In this document: positions 1-7,057 of the stretch, piece by piece
Layout: each line of letters starts with the position of its first letter
Numbering within the stretch: the stretch's first letter is position 1
Assembly (NCBI GenBank): GCA_002310035.1
Contig: DBYC01000060.1
Span: forward strand, 1 to 9,021
DNA length: 9,021 nt
Direction: 5' to 3'
Origin: a bacterium UBP6_UBA1196
GTDB lineage: Bacteria > UBP6 > UBA1177
Program-made: the position numbers and the translations under genes
The notes under the pieces: generated by a model
Database searches by the model: none
Seen by the model: the letters and a program-made list of their open reading frames with translations, nothing else
What the model was told of the DNA's origin: nothing

Positions 1-234
1 ATCGATGCAGTTATCGAAATGCCTGACGGTTCGTGGAGTGCTGTAGAAATCAAGCTCGGAGCGCACCAGATTGATGAGGCGGCAAAGAATCTTCTTTCTA
101 TAAAAAAGAGCTTTCTTGCGGACAAAAACAGCAAAGCGCCATCCTCGCTGATCGTTGTCTGCGGGATGACCAACGCCGCGTATCTCCGTCCGGACGGAGT
201 TTACGTTGTTCCGGTTACGGCTCTGAAAAACTGA
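1..234 (+). CDS. C-terminal end of a DUF4143-type ATP-binding protein (5' truncated)
   Basis: The reading frame is open from base 1 to a TGA at 232-234, giving 77 residues; the real start lies upstream of the window. The visible part matches from memory the C-terminal region of the AAA-type ATPases that carry a DUF4143 domain: an acidic residue near the start (D2), then E16-I17-K18 in a VEIKLG context, then IDEAAKNLL and a final AAYLRPDGVYVVPVTALKN. The D...ExK spacing recalls a PD-(D/E)XK-like fold, as proposed for this domain, but no nuclease activity is established. These proteins are abundant in bacteria and archaea, often in many copies per genome, and their role is poorly known. The N-terminal ATPase with its Walker motifs cannot be seen. 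The next gene has its own promoter, so the two are probably not functionally linked. Confidence 0.8.
   Translation: MDAVIEMPDGSWSAVEIKLGAHQIDEAAKNLLSIKKSFLADKNSKAPSSLIVVCGMTNAAYLRPDGVYVVPVTALKN
184..199. repeat. Perfect 16-bp palindrome inside the DUF4143 gene
   Basis: CTCCGTCCGGACGGAG is identical to its reverse complement. It lies within the codons for the conserved LRPDGV segment, so it may be only a result of the codons used for Arg-Pro-Asp-Gly. No run of T follows directly, and it sits before the stop codon, so it is not a terminator. Confidence 0.6.
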
Positions 235-254
235 GCAGAGAAAATCCGCTTTCC

Positions 255-282
255 TTGTCATTTCAGCCAAATTACCTACAAT
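255..282 (+). promoter_or_regulatory. Sigma70-like promoter for the metallopeptidase-barrel gene
   Basis: TTGTCA (255-260) and TACAAT (277-282) are separated by 16 bp, each one base from the consensus hexamer. Transcription would start near 289, leaving a leader of about 40 nt before the ATG at 330. The remaining part of the 95-bp gap (235-329) shows no terminator for the upstream gene. Confidence 0.6.
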
Positions 283-329
283 ATTAAGCTTTTTGTGATT
301 TTTTAATTGGAAGTGATTTTTACATTGCA

Positions 330-3137
330 ATGGTGAAAAACCTAATAATTTTAGAAGTTTTATTCTTTTTCTCTTTTGCGATTTTTGCCGAAGAGACGGT
401 CACTTTTTCAAGGTATGAGACTGAGCACCAGATCCTTTATTTTTCATCAAATCTTGATCCGTCGGTGATCGACCGCCTCATTGCCGATGCGGAGAGGTCG
501 GAGGAATTCATAAAAGCGCTTTACGGCTGGGTCCCGAAGAAAAAGATCGCCGTGGTTTACGACAGGGAGACCGACACTGCCAACGGCTGGTCGAATGCGT
601 TTGTGAAAAACTCAATATTTCTCTATATTTATCCTCCGGAAAGATATTCCACGCTTTCAAGTTACAAAAACTGGGAATTCGGTCTGCATGTCCATGAATA
701 CACCCATTCGACGCAGATTGGTCAGGCTCGCGGATTTCCGAGAGTGATGAACCTGATTTTCGGTGATTTTTACTTCATCGGCGGGACGGTTCCCACATGG
801 ATGATCGAAGGTGCGGCGGTTTACAGCGAAAGCGTTTCGGAAGGGAAAGGGCGTCTCAACAGCCCGCTTTACAAAAGCTATCTCGATTCATTTTTCAAGG
901 CTGGAACAGAGCTGAAACTGGGCGAGCTTTCGGGTGTCACTGACCACTGGCTAGGCGGCAATCTCCCTTATCTTTACGGCACTTTTTTCTACAGCTATCT
1001 TGTTGAAAATGTCGGTGCAGACGGGATGAAACGCTTTTTTGAGGAGCTGAGCGACGATTTTTTTCCGTTTCTTATGACACGAGCCGGAAAAATGGCTTTT
1101 CACAAATCGATTTACGGCATGTACAAAGATTTTATCCGTGAAAACCGAGAACGTGTCCTGAATGAGTCGAAAAAAGCCGCGAAACCCTGGACGGAAGAGC
1201 GTTTTTCGACAGTTTACGCCGATCTCGACTCCCCTGATTACCGCTTTTTTGCCGCAAACCAGTCGGAGCGTGCGCTTTTCAGTTTTGACGGCAGAAAAAT
1301 GAATAAGTTGGGGCTTATGAGCCGCATAGATTCGTTCGCCGAAAAGGATGGAATTATCATTTTTACCCAGACTGTGAAAAACGGCGGAAGGCTCGACCGT
1401 TCAGAACTCTTTTTGAAAGAAAAAAATTCGCAGATTCGTCAGCTCACCGAAAACGGAAGCGTTCTCGAAGCCTTTTTCGGGAAAAATGATGACATATTTT
1501 TTACCTCTTTCCGCGACGGAATAAACCGCATAACGCGGATCGATTACAGCGGAAAAGTCCTGAAAGAATGGGAGTTCCCGAAAATCGATTCGATCTACAG
1601 CCTCACCTTTTCGGAAGACGGGAAAATCATGGCGTTCAGCGGAAACCGCTTTGAAAGCGAGAAAAATATTTTCTTTTTTGACACCGAAAGCGGCGAACTC
1701 AAGGAAATCGACATTCCCGGCGAGCAGTACAGCGTCCACTTCGAGAACGATAAAACCCTGGTGTTTTCAAGCGAGAAAGGGGCAAAAATCGTTCCGATGC
1801 GCCTGAACTTGGAAAAAAACGAGGCGGTTCAGCTCTGTACACCTGATGAAACAGCAATTTTCCCGAAAGTTTTTGACAGAAAAGTTTACTATCTGACTTT
1901 CGACAACGACGGATATTTTCCCGATTCGTGCGAAATCGATGAAAACGGCTCGGAAACTCTGCAGGCAAGTGTCGCAACTGTTGAAAAAGGAAAAAAAGAT
2001 GAGCTGAAACACGAACTTAAAAAAGCACATGGATATGAAGGAATGTTTCCCGCGCTCTGGTATCCGCAGTTCGCAACCGATTTCGATATCTGGCTTGTCG
2101 GCGCAACAGTGATGGGAAAATCGAATGACCAGATGCGCTCCTACGACATAACTTACACAAAAACTTTCGGCGGAAGCGGCCGTCACTATGTGCTTCTGAA
2201 TTATTACGACGACGCGGTCCTGCCTTCGTTCCGTACATTTTTCAATTATTCAAACCAGACCGAAAATGTTGATAATCCCTATATTTCGCGTGTTCTGACG
2301 AATCGTTTCATGTTCGGAGCTTCATCAACCGGTGTTTTCACTCATCCGGCGGCAGGCGCGTTTTCCGATGTTGTTTCGATCGGTCATTCTTTAGGCTGGA
2401 GTGCCGGGATCGGCGGAGTCGCGATGGATGTCAAAGAGCCGAATGAGCCGCAACAAATAAAGGCGAAAGACGAGGACGACGTGATTTTGAGTTTGGGTTT
2501 GAGTTACTCTTTTTCTATGAATTTTAATTCGTCGAGCCGCTTTCTTAGCGAGCCGATGAACAGTTTTTCGTTTTCCGCGCCGGTTGTTTTTTCAAAACTT
2601 TTCCTCACAAAGCAGGAGGAACTGGCTTTCGCGCCGCAGATAACTTTGAGCTTTCTCCTTTCGGAAACCGGAAAAATCGGTTTCGTGACAAAAAATTCGT
2701 TTTACATGGAATTCCTTTCGGATGACGGATTTGCGCTGACCGGTGCGGAAGAAGACTACAAAATAACTAATTTCAACAATTTTATCGGCCGGAATTCGTA
2801 TTCGCTGCTTATGCGCGGCTTCAATTCGGCAACTGCTGAAGGAAATCACGCCTTTTTGTCAAAGAACGAGATCGTTTTTCACATCGTTTCGCTTGAAAGC
2901 AATCTGGGCGCTTTTCCGCTCATGTTCCGCAACATTCAGGGAGCGGTTTTCTTCGACGCGGGAACGGTTTCGGACGATGTTTCAGTTTTCAACGGTCATT
3001 TTTCGGCTTCCACAGGCTTTGAAATCAGGCTTTTGACCTATGTTGTCTACCGTGCTCCGCTTATGTGGACTTTCGGAACCGGCTACGGACTCACCGACTC
3101 GCATGATGTAAGTTTCTATTTTAATTTGGGAATTTAG
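330..3137 (+). CDS. Secreted zinc metallopeptidase / beta-propeller / Omp85-like outer-membrane barrel protein
   Basis: This 935-residue protein has an N-terminal signal peptide (about 1-20, hydrophobic core then AIFA before EE). A peptidase MA-like (gluzincin) domain covers roughly 25-290: HEYTH at 122-126 supplies two zinc-binding His and the catalytic Glu, and WMIEG with E160 is the likely third ligand. Residues about 300-540 alternate short beta strands with FSEDGKIMAFSG- and FFDTESGELKEI-type turns, as in TolB/WD40-like propellers. From about 575 the sequence is rich in amphipathic strands. LLMRGF (826-831) followed by GAVFFDAGTV (871-880) matches the Omp85/BamA RGF motif and the strand after it. 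No POTRA repeat is recognised. The protein ends in FYFNLGI, with Ile rather than the usual terminal aromatic. I infer an outer-membrane anchored protease; side of exposure and substrate are unknown. ATG 330 is preceded only by a distant GGAAG (309-313), so initiation may be weak; GTG at 333 is an alternative. It appears to be a single-gene transcription unit. Confidence 0.82.
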   Translation: MVKNLIILEVLFFFSFAIFAEETVTFSRYETEHQILYFSSNLDPSVIDRLIADAERSEEFIKALYGWVPKKKIAVVYDRETDTANGWSNAFVKNSIFLYIYPPERYSTLSSYKNWEFGLHVHEYTHSTQIGQARGFPRVMNLIFGDFYFIGGTVPTWMIEGAAVYSESVSEGKGRLNSPLYKSYLDSFFKAGTELKLGELSGVTDHWLGGNLPYLYGTFFYSYLVENVGADGMKRFFEELSDDFFPFLMTRAGKMAFHKSIYGMYKDFIRENRERVLNESKKAAKPWTEERFSTVYADLDSPDYRFFAANQSERALFSFDGRKMNKLGLMSRIDSFAEKDGIIIFTQTVKNGGRLDRSELFLKEKNSQIRQLTENGSVLEAFFGKNDDIFFTSFRDGINRITRIDYSGKVLKEWEFPKIDSIYSLTFSEDGKIMAFSGNRFESEKNIFFFDTESGELKEIDIPGEQYSVHFENDKTLVFSSEKGAKIVPMRLNLEKNEAVQLCTPDETAIFPKVFDRKVYYLTFDNDGYFPDSCEIDENGSETLQASVATVEKGKKDELKHELKKAHGYEGMFPALWYPQFATDFDIWLVGATVMGKSNDQMRSYDITYTKTFGGSGRHYVLLNYYDDAVLPSFRTFFNYSNQTENVDNPYISRVLTNRFMFGASSTGVFTHPAAGAFSDVVSIGHSLGWSAGIGGVAMDVKEPNEPQQIKAKDEDDVILSLGLSYSFSMNFNSSSRFLSEPMNSFSFSAPVVFSKLFLTKQEELAFAPQITLSFLLSETGKIGFVTKNSFYMEFLSDDGFALTGAEEDYKITNFNNFIGRNSYSLLMRGFNSATAEGNHAFLSKNEIVFHIVSLESNLGAFPLMFRNIQGAVFFDAGTVSDDVSVFNGHFSASTGFEIRLLTYVVYRAPLMWTFGTGYGLTDSHDVSFYFNLGI

Positions 3138-3138
3138 T

Positions 3139-4113
3139 TTATCTGGAAACCATATCGAAAAAACTCTGCCGTACTTTTTTTATCCTTTCTTTTCTTTCCG
3201 GTTTGTCGGGAGCAGGGTGAGTCGAATTCGTTAGAAGCACGGCTGTGAATTTTTTGTCGGGATCAATGAGAAAAGCTGTCCCCGTGAAGCCTAAATGCCC
3301 GAAACTGTTAGGATTTGCCAATTTACCGTAATTTGAGTCGTTTCCTTCAGGGCGGTCGAAACCGGCAAAATTCAGTTTTCGTGCGATCGGCATAAACCAG
3401 GGCGTTTTCATCAGCTCATCAAAATACCCTGCAACTTCTGAAGCACTTCCGAAAAGTCCTGCATGGCCTGTGATGCCGCCTAAAAACCATGAGTTTTCAT
3501 CTTCAACGGTTTTTTCCGGAAAATCGTTGCGTATTTTGGAAAAAGCCGTTTTCGGGGTTTTTCCTTTAGGAGTGTAGGTGAGATCGAAGTTTAAGTTGTT
3601 GTTTTCTTTGAATTTTCCAAAAATCAAGTCAAGCGGCTGATTGTAGATCCTTTCCAGAATAAAACCCAGGAGAAGATAGTTCAGATCGCTGTAGCATTTT
3701 GTTTTTTCGGAAGTTTCATGCTGAAAAATGATTTTTTCGACTTCTTTTTTTCTGTCTTCAAAAGATTTTCCGCTCGGAATAAGCTCGTAAAACGGAAGCC
3801 ATGCCGGAAAACCGGAAGTGTGGCTTAAAAGTTCGTAAAGAGAGATGTTTTTGCCTGCACCACCGCAGAAACGGTCGATTTTTTCATCGCAAGCAAGTTC
3901 TTTTGATGCAAAAAGACTGTAAAAAATCGGAACGGTGACAACAGCCTTCGTGAGTGAAGCAAGGTCGAACTGTGTTGAAATAGTGATTTTTTCCGCAGAT
4001 TCAAAGTCAAAAGTTCCGCCGTACCGGTGCGAAACGACGCCGTTTTTCAAGAATGCAGCCTGAAATGATGAATAAAGTCCGCTGATTATGCCGTTTTCTA
4101 AAAAATCATGCAT
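3139..4113 (-). CDS. Serine hydrolase of the class C beta-lactamase / penicillin-binding fold
   Basis: A 324-residue protein of the beta-lactamase-related family (Pfam Beta-lactamase type). The nucleophile motif SxxK is SLTK at 53-56, in the typical context FDLASLTKAV. LLSHTSG (95-101) is the conserved family segment, the Tyr motif is YSD (141-143), and HLGFTGT (273-279) takes the place of the KTG box. GHAGLFGSA (216-224) is also typical. Members act as esterases, D-amino peptidases or cell-wall hydrolases as well as beta-lactamases; the YSD and HxGFTGT forms point to an esterase or peptidase rather than a true beta-lactamase. No signal peptide or membrane segment is visible, so it is predicted cytoplasmic, which is unusual for a cell-wall enzyme. 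It is the last gene of the leftward operon, 24 bp after holA, with AGGA about 10 nt ahead of the ATG. Substrate unknown. Confidence 0.85.
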   Translation of the reverse strand: MHDFLENGIISGLYSSFQAAFLKNGVVSHRYGGTFDFESAEKITISTQFDLASLTKAVVTVPIFYSLFASKELACDEKIDRFCGGAGKNISLYELLSHTSGFPAWLPFYELIPSGKSFEDRKKEVEKIIFQHETSEKTKCYSDLNYLLLGFILERIYNQPLDLIFGKFKENNNLNFDLTYTPKGKTPKTAFSKIRNDFPEKTVEDENSWFLGGITGHAGLFGSASEVAGYFDELMKTPWFMPIARKLNFAGFDRPEGNDSNYGKLANPNSFGHLGFTGTAFLIDPDKKFTAVLLTNSTHPAPDKPERKERIKKVRQSFFDMVSR

Positions 4114-4137
4114 CAGACGATCATCCTGCCTTGATTG

Positions 4138-5160
4138 TTAAACAAAAAATTCCGACATGAACTGTTCGATTTCAATAATAGTTTCGGTGCGTGTGGCGTT
4201 TTCAGCCCCTTTCATGCCGAGTTCGATTTCGGAAAGCCGCTTCAATGCCTGCAGAATCGTTGAATTTTTGTATTTTCCTGTAACTTGGGAAACATTGCTT
4301 TTCATATAAAACACTTTCGAAGCTGTCAGAAAGGAGGAGATCTCGCTGTTCCTGCCTTCGTGCTGCATGATTTTTACTTGCATAAGTACGCGGAAATGCT
4401 TGAAAAACATTGAAAGCATGACCGGATTTACTTTCTGCTCTGCTTCGACGATCAAAGTTTCGCGGTAAAGCAATATCGCAGCCGTTTTTCTGCCGGAAAC
4501 AAGCATATCCATGATTTTAAAAATTATCTGCTCGCTCAAATCATTGAGAACGACCGCCACGATGTCGTAACTTATTGTTCCCAGATTTTTCGCACTTGCG
4601 TAAATCTTCAGTTTTTCTATCTCATTATGTATAAAAAACATGTCCTGGTTCGCGCCGTTCTGAAAAAACGAAACCAGTTTTTCGTCCGGAGTGAAAGGTT
4701 TGAACTCGTTTTTGATGAAGTTTTTCAATTCGACCGGAGTAGGAAGGGGAACCGGGAAGTAAATCTTTGTCATTTTCTGAAGATTCTTGAAGAATTTCAG
4801 CCGCTTGTCAATTTCGTTCAGAAGTATGACCAGAAAATTGGATGTTTCGCATGAATCAATGTAGTTCTCCAGAAATTTCTGATCGGCATCAGCTATTTTT
4901 TCTGGAATTTCAAGGACAACTATCCTGCATTTCGCGAAAAGGGTTATCTCGCTTGCTGTCGCCACGGCCTCCCGCAGTGCGTTTTTGTCCTCGGTCATGT
5001 CAAAAAAACAGACTTCTGTTCCGTTTTCAGTGTCAGCTTCCGATTTTATTTCTGATTTTATACATTTCAGGACATAACGTTCCGGGCAGTGGATAAAGAA
5101 AACCCCGCCGCTTTTTTCGAAATCAATAAAATCCTTTATCGAGGGCGGATAATTTTTCAT
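4138..5160 (-). CDS. holA: DNA polymerase III delta subunit (clamp-loader wrench)
   Basis: This 340-residue protein matches HolA in length (E. coli 343) and layout. HolA opens the beta sliding clamp as part of the clamp-loader complex. The N-terminal domain starts with FFIHCPERYVLKCIKSEIK (about 21-39), where most relatives have a Gly-Glu-Glu-type box; VILLNEIDKRLKFFKNL (111-127) is the usual strand and Lys-rich helix. The collar domain has FFKHFRVLMQVKIMQHEGR (252-270) and the QALKRLSEIELGMKG segment (304-318), the latter resembling the conserved 'L..ad..iK.G' end. I chose ATG at 5160, two bases after the stop of the DUF1232 gene (TGACCATG). A TTG at 5166 in the same frame would overlap that stop and add two residues. 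No Shine-Dalgarno sequence precedes either start, so translation is likely coupled to the upstream gene. Confidence 0.85.
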   Translation of the reverse strand: MKNYPPSIKDFIDFEKSGGVFFIHCPERYVLKCIKSEIKSEADTENGTEVCFFDMTEDKNALREAVATASEITLFAKCRIVVLEIPEKIADADQKFLENYIDSCETSNFLVILLNEIDKRLKFFKNLQKMTKIYFPVPLPTPVELKNFIKNEFKPFTPDEKLVSFFQNGANQDMFFIHNEIEKLKIYASAKNLGTISYDIVAVVLNDLSEQIIFKIMDMLVSGRKTAAILLYRETLIVEAEQKVNPVMLSMFFKHFRVLMQVKIMQHEGRNSEISSFLTASKVFYMKSNVSQVTGKYKNSTILQALKRLSEIELGMKGAENATRTETIIEIEQFMSEFFV

Positions 5161-5162
5161 GG

Positions 5163-5588
5163 TCAAAGCAGTATGTTCAGGACGCTCTGGATATCGTTTT
5201 CATCAGCTGCGCCGAACCAGCCTGTAAGTTTGTCGCGTGCCTGGGTGATCGTTTCGTTGTCGATGTAAGATGTTACCTTTTTAAGGGCAACATAAAGCGC
5301 AGTCAGATCGTCGGCGTAACCCGCGATCGGAATGAAATCCGGGATCAGGTCTATCGGCAGAATGAAATATCCGAGCGCGGCAACGACAAGAGCCTTGTCC
5401 GAAAGCGGCATTTTGTCGCTTTTCATCGCATAAAAAAGAAGAAGCGCTGCAAAAACGACTTTCATTCCGGCAGTTTTTCCATATTTAAGGATTTTGCTGA
5501 AAAAAGAATCTTCGCTGAAGTGTTTGGAATATTTTTCCGTATTGTCAATAACTTCCTGAGCCGCAGCATTTTCCTTGTCTTCGTACAT
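5163..5588 (-). CDS. YkvA-type DUF1232 small membrane-associated protein
   Basis: A 141-residue protein with the DUF1232 signature: LGYFILPIDLIPDFIPIAGYADD at about 72-94, the Pro-Asp-Leu-Ile-Pro-Asp-(F/x)-Ile-Pro core followed by Gly-Tyr-x-Asp-Asp. A hydrophobic stretch at about 42-54 (MKVVFAALLLFYA) and the DUF core itself could form a membrane hairpin. The acidic N-terminal 30 residues are probably soluble. The molecular role of this family is not known. The start is firmly set by AGGAGGG (5593-5599) four bases before ATG. Immediately upstream lies a two-codon ORF (ATG AAT TAG) with its own Shine-Dalgarno-like sequence, in the same frame. The gene runs directly into holA, which suggests coupled translation, but does not prove a role in replication. 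Confidence 0.88.
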   Translation of the reverse strand: MYEDKENAAAQEVIDNTEKYSKHFSEDSFFSKILKYGKTAGMKVVFAALLLFYAMKSDKMPLSDKALVVAALGYFILPIDLIPDFIPIAGYADDLTALYVALKKVTSYIDNETITQARDKLTGWFGAADENDIQSVLNILL

Positions 5589-5597
5589 GAAACCCTC

Positions 5598-5606
5598 CTA
5601 ATTCAT
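5598..5606 (-). promoter_or_regulatory. Two-codon upstream ORF (Met-Asn-stop) in the DUF1232 leader
   Basis: On the minus strand GAGGGG (5612-5617) lies five bases before ATG (5604-5606), followed by AAT and TAG (5598-5600). The TAG overlaps the AGGAGGG of the real gene, and the frame is the same as that of the gene. Ribosomes starting here would stop on the downstream Shine-Dalgarno sequence. It could tune initiation or be a chance start; no proof of use. Confidence 0.35.
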
Positions 5607-5619
5607 AAAATCCCCTCTT

Positions 5620-5647
5620 TTTTTAATGCAATATTCCTGAAAGTCAA
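5620..5647 (-). promoter_or_regulatory. Weak internal promoter candidate before the DUF1232 gene
   Basis: TTGACT (5642-5647) and TAAAAA (5620-5625) are separated by 16 bp on the minus strand. The -35 hexamer is good; the -10 lacks the final T and is weak. It lies in the only sizeable gap (67 bp) of the six-gene operon, so DUF1232-holA-hydrolase may be partly transcribed from here. Confidence 0.3.
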
Positions 5648-5655
5648 CCGGCTTT

Positions 5656-6420
5656 TTAATTATTTCGGCCGTTTTCATACATGATTTTCATCCCGACCCC
5701 GGAATATCCGCCGTTTGGATCGCGGAGTTCGAAAATTTCAGCGTCGGAAAGGGAAAAAAGTGCGGTTTCGCTGCCTAAAACAAATGATGCCGCGAATGTC
5801 GCCGGCTTGGTCTCGGCATTTTCACGGAAAAATGCGATATTTTTAAGAGTAAAACCGTGCTGCGCGGCTGAAAAAAGGGCAAACTGCAGGCGCGATGCAG
5901 GGAAAACGACGATGAATTTTCCCCCTTTTCTTAAAATATTCGTTGATGCGGCAAAAAAATCGGCAAGGCTTCCCGCGACTTCGTGTTTTGCGAGCGCTTT
6001 CTCGGAATCAATGTTGATGTGTCCGCTTTTACTCGCGAAATACGGCGGATTTGCGAAAATAATGTCGTACTTTTTCCTTTTTTCGGCTGAGAAAGTGATA
6101 AAATCGGAAAAAATCGGAGTGATTTCGTTACCAAGGCCGTTATATGCCACATTTTTTTCGAGAAGTTCGAACATCGGTTCCTGAATCTCGACACAGTCGA
6201 TTTTTGGAAGAAATCCGCGTCTTTTCAGGACGATCGAGACGATTCCGCTTCCAGCGCCGATTTCAAGCGCGGAATTTTCGGAGCCGGAATTCTGGCAGAT
6301 CCTGTTCACGAACCATGAAAGGATCATAGAATCGGAATTGAAGCGGTATCCGTTTTTTGATTGATATAATTCTGTAAAATCATTGAATATTTTGTTTAAA
6401 GTCAGTTCGGGTCCAGGCAT
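5656..6420 (-). CDS. trmN6: TrmN6/YfiC-type tRNA1(Val) A37 N6-methyltransferase
   Basis: A 254-residue class I SAM-dependent methyltransferase (E. coli TrmN6 has 245). The N-terminal NGYRFNSDSMILSWF (23-37) is the typical entry of the family. LEIGAGSG (52-59) is the SAM-binding motif I, VEIQ (77-80) carries the acidic residue that binds the ribose, and NPPYF (124-128) is the amino-methylase catalytic motif, marking an adenine-N6 type target. KHE (145-147) and LRKGGKF (163-169) follow as in the family. TrmN6 makes m6A at position 37 of tRNA1(Val); close relatives may act on other substrates, so the exact target is inferred. The ATG lies 3 bp after the stop of tsaC, with AAGG about 11 nt upstream. 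Pairing with tsaC, which starts the other A37 modification, is suggestive. Confidence 0.82.
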   Translation of the reverse strand: MPGPELTLNKIFNDFTELYQSKNGYRFNSDSMILSWFVNRICQNSGSENSALEIGAGSGIVSIVLKRRGFLPKIDCVEIQEPMFELLEKNVAYNGLGNEITPIFSDFITFSAEKRKKYDIIFANPPYFASKSGHINIDSEKALAKHEVAGSLADFFAASTNILRKGGKFIVVFPASRLQFALFSAAQHGFTLKNIAFFRENAETKPATFAASFVLGSETALFSLSDAEIFELRDPNGGYSGVGMKIMYENGRNN

Positions 6421-6423
6421 ATT

Positions 6424-7056
6424 CTAAAGAACCTTTCTGATTATATCCTCTTTTTTGATCGCTCCTTCTCGGATAATTTCGAAATTGTGCGGTTCGACCT
6501 TTACGATCGTTGAAGGAATGTTGGTCGGGCTTGACTGATGTTCTATTGAAATCGAGTCGTCGCATATTAAGACGCCGTCGATCATACCGTCGAAATAGGA
6601 AAAAACATCGGTATAGTTTGTTGCCGGCGGTTGTCCTGTGATGTTTGCGCTGGTGCTGACTATCGGATGACCGATGAGGTCAATGAACTTGTTCACAAAA
6701 GCGTAAGGCGAGCAGCGGATGCCGACAAAACCTGTTCCTCCCGTGATGAATTCGGGCAGTTCATTCCTGCATTCGTGAATGATCGTAAGCGGTCCCGGCC
6801 AGAAAAATTTCGCAAGTCTCTGTGCCACCGGGAGAAAACCGTCGATAAGTTCCGAGAGCATCTCATCTTTTCTATTGTTCGAAATAAGAACAGAAAGTGG
6901 TTTGTTCGCCGAGATCCCCTTGATCTGCTTGATGCGCATTACGGGATCTTCCTCGAAAATTATTGAACCTAAACCGTAGACCGTTTCGGTCGGATAGGCG
7001 ACGACCTGACCGTTTCTGACTTTCCACGCAGCTTCTTCGATCGAAAGAATCTCCAT
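6424..7056 (-). CDS. tsaC: L-threonylcarbamoyladenylate synthase (YrdC/Sua5 family)
   Basis: This 210-residue protein condenses threonine, bicarbonate and ATP to threonylcarbamoyl-AMP, the donor for t6A at tRNA position 37. Visible motifs are PTETVYGLG (22-30), KQIKG...KPLSVLI (43-58; K46 and K52 bind substrate phosphates in known members), FWPGPLT (85-91), GIRC (112-115), STSAN (134-138), PSTIV (181-185) and a terminal REGAI (196-200). The length corresponds to the YrdC domain alone, without the C-terminal Sua5 domain. The start ATG at 7056 is preceded by AGAGGTG, five bases away, and follows the purE stop with a single base between (TAGAATG). The transfer step needs TsaB, TsaD and TsaE, none of which are in this window. 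Confidence 0.93.
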   Translation of the reverse strand: MEILSIEEAAWKVRNGQVVAYPTETVYGLGSIIFEEDPVMRIKQIKGISANKPLSVLISNNRKDEMLSELIDGFLPVAQRLAKFFWPGPLTIIHECRNELPEFITGGTGFVGIRCSPYAFVNKFIDLIGHPIVSTSANITGQPPATNYTDVFSYFDGMIDGVLICDDSISIEHQSSPTNIPSTIVKVEPHNFEIIREGAIKKEDIIRKVL

Positions 7057-7057
7057 T

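Noticed and set aside
221..240. CTCTG / CAGAG inverted repeat at the end of the DUF4143 gene as a terminator
   Set aside because: Only 5 bp with a 10-nt loop and no T-run after it.
1767..2186. Minus-strand open frames within the metallopeptidase-barrel gene (also 1401-1739, 1699-1977 and 2592-2849)
   Set aside because: All lie within a continuous 935-codon gene, lack plausible start sites and show no known motif.
4627..5096. Two plus-strand frames opposite holA
   Set aside because: Low-complexity shadow translations without motifs, fully covered by holA.
5681..6184. A 167-codon plus-strand frame opposite trmN6
   Set aside because: It is the shadow of a gene with clear SAM-binding and NPPYF motifs; its translation has no recognisable domain.
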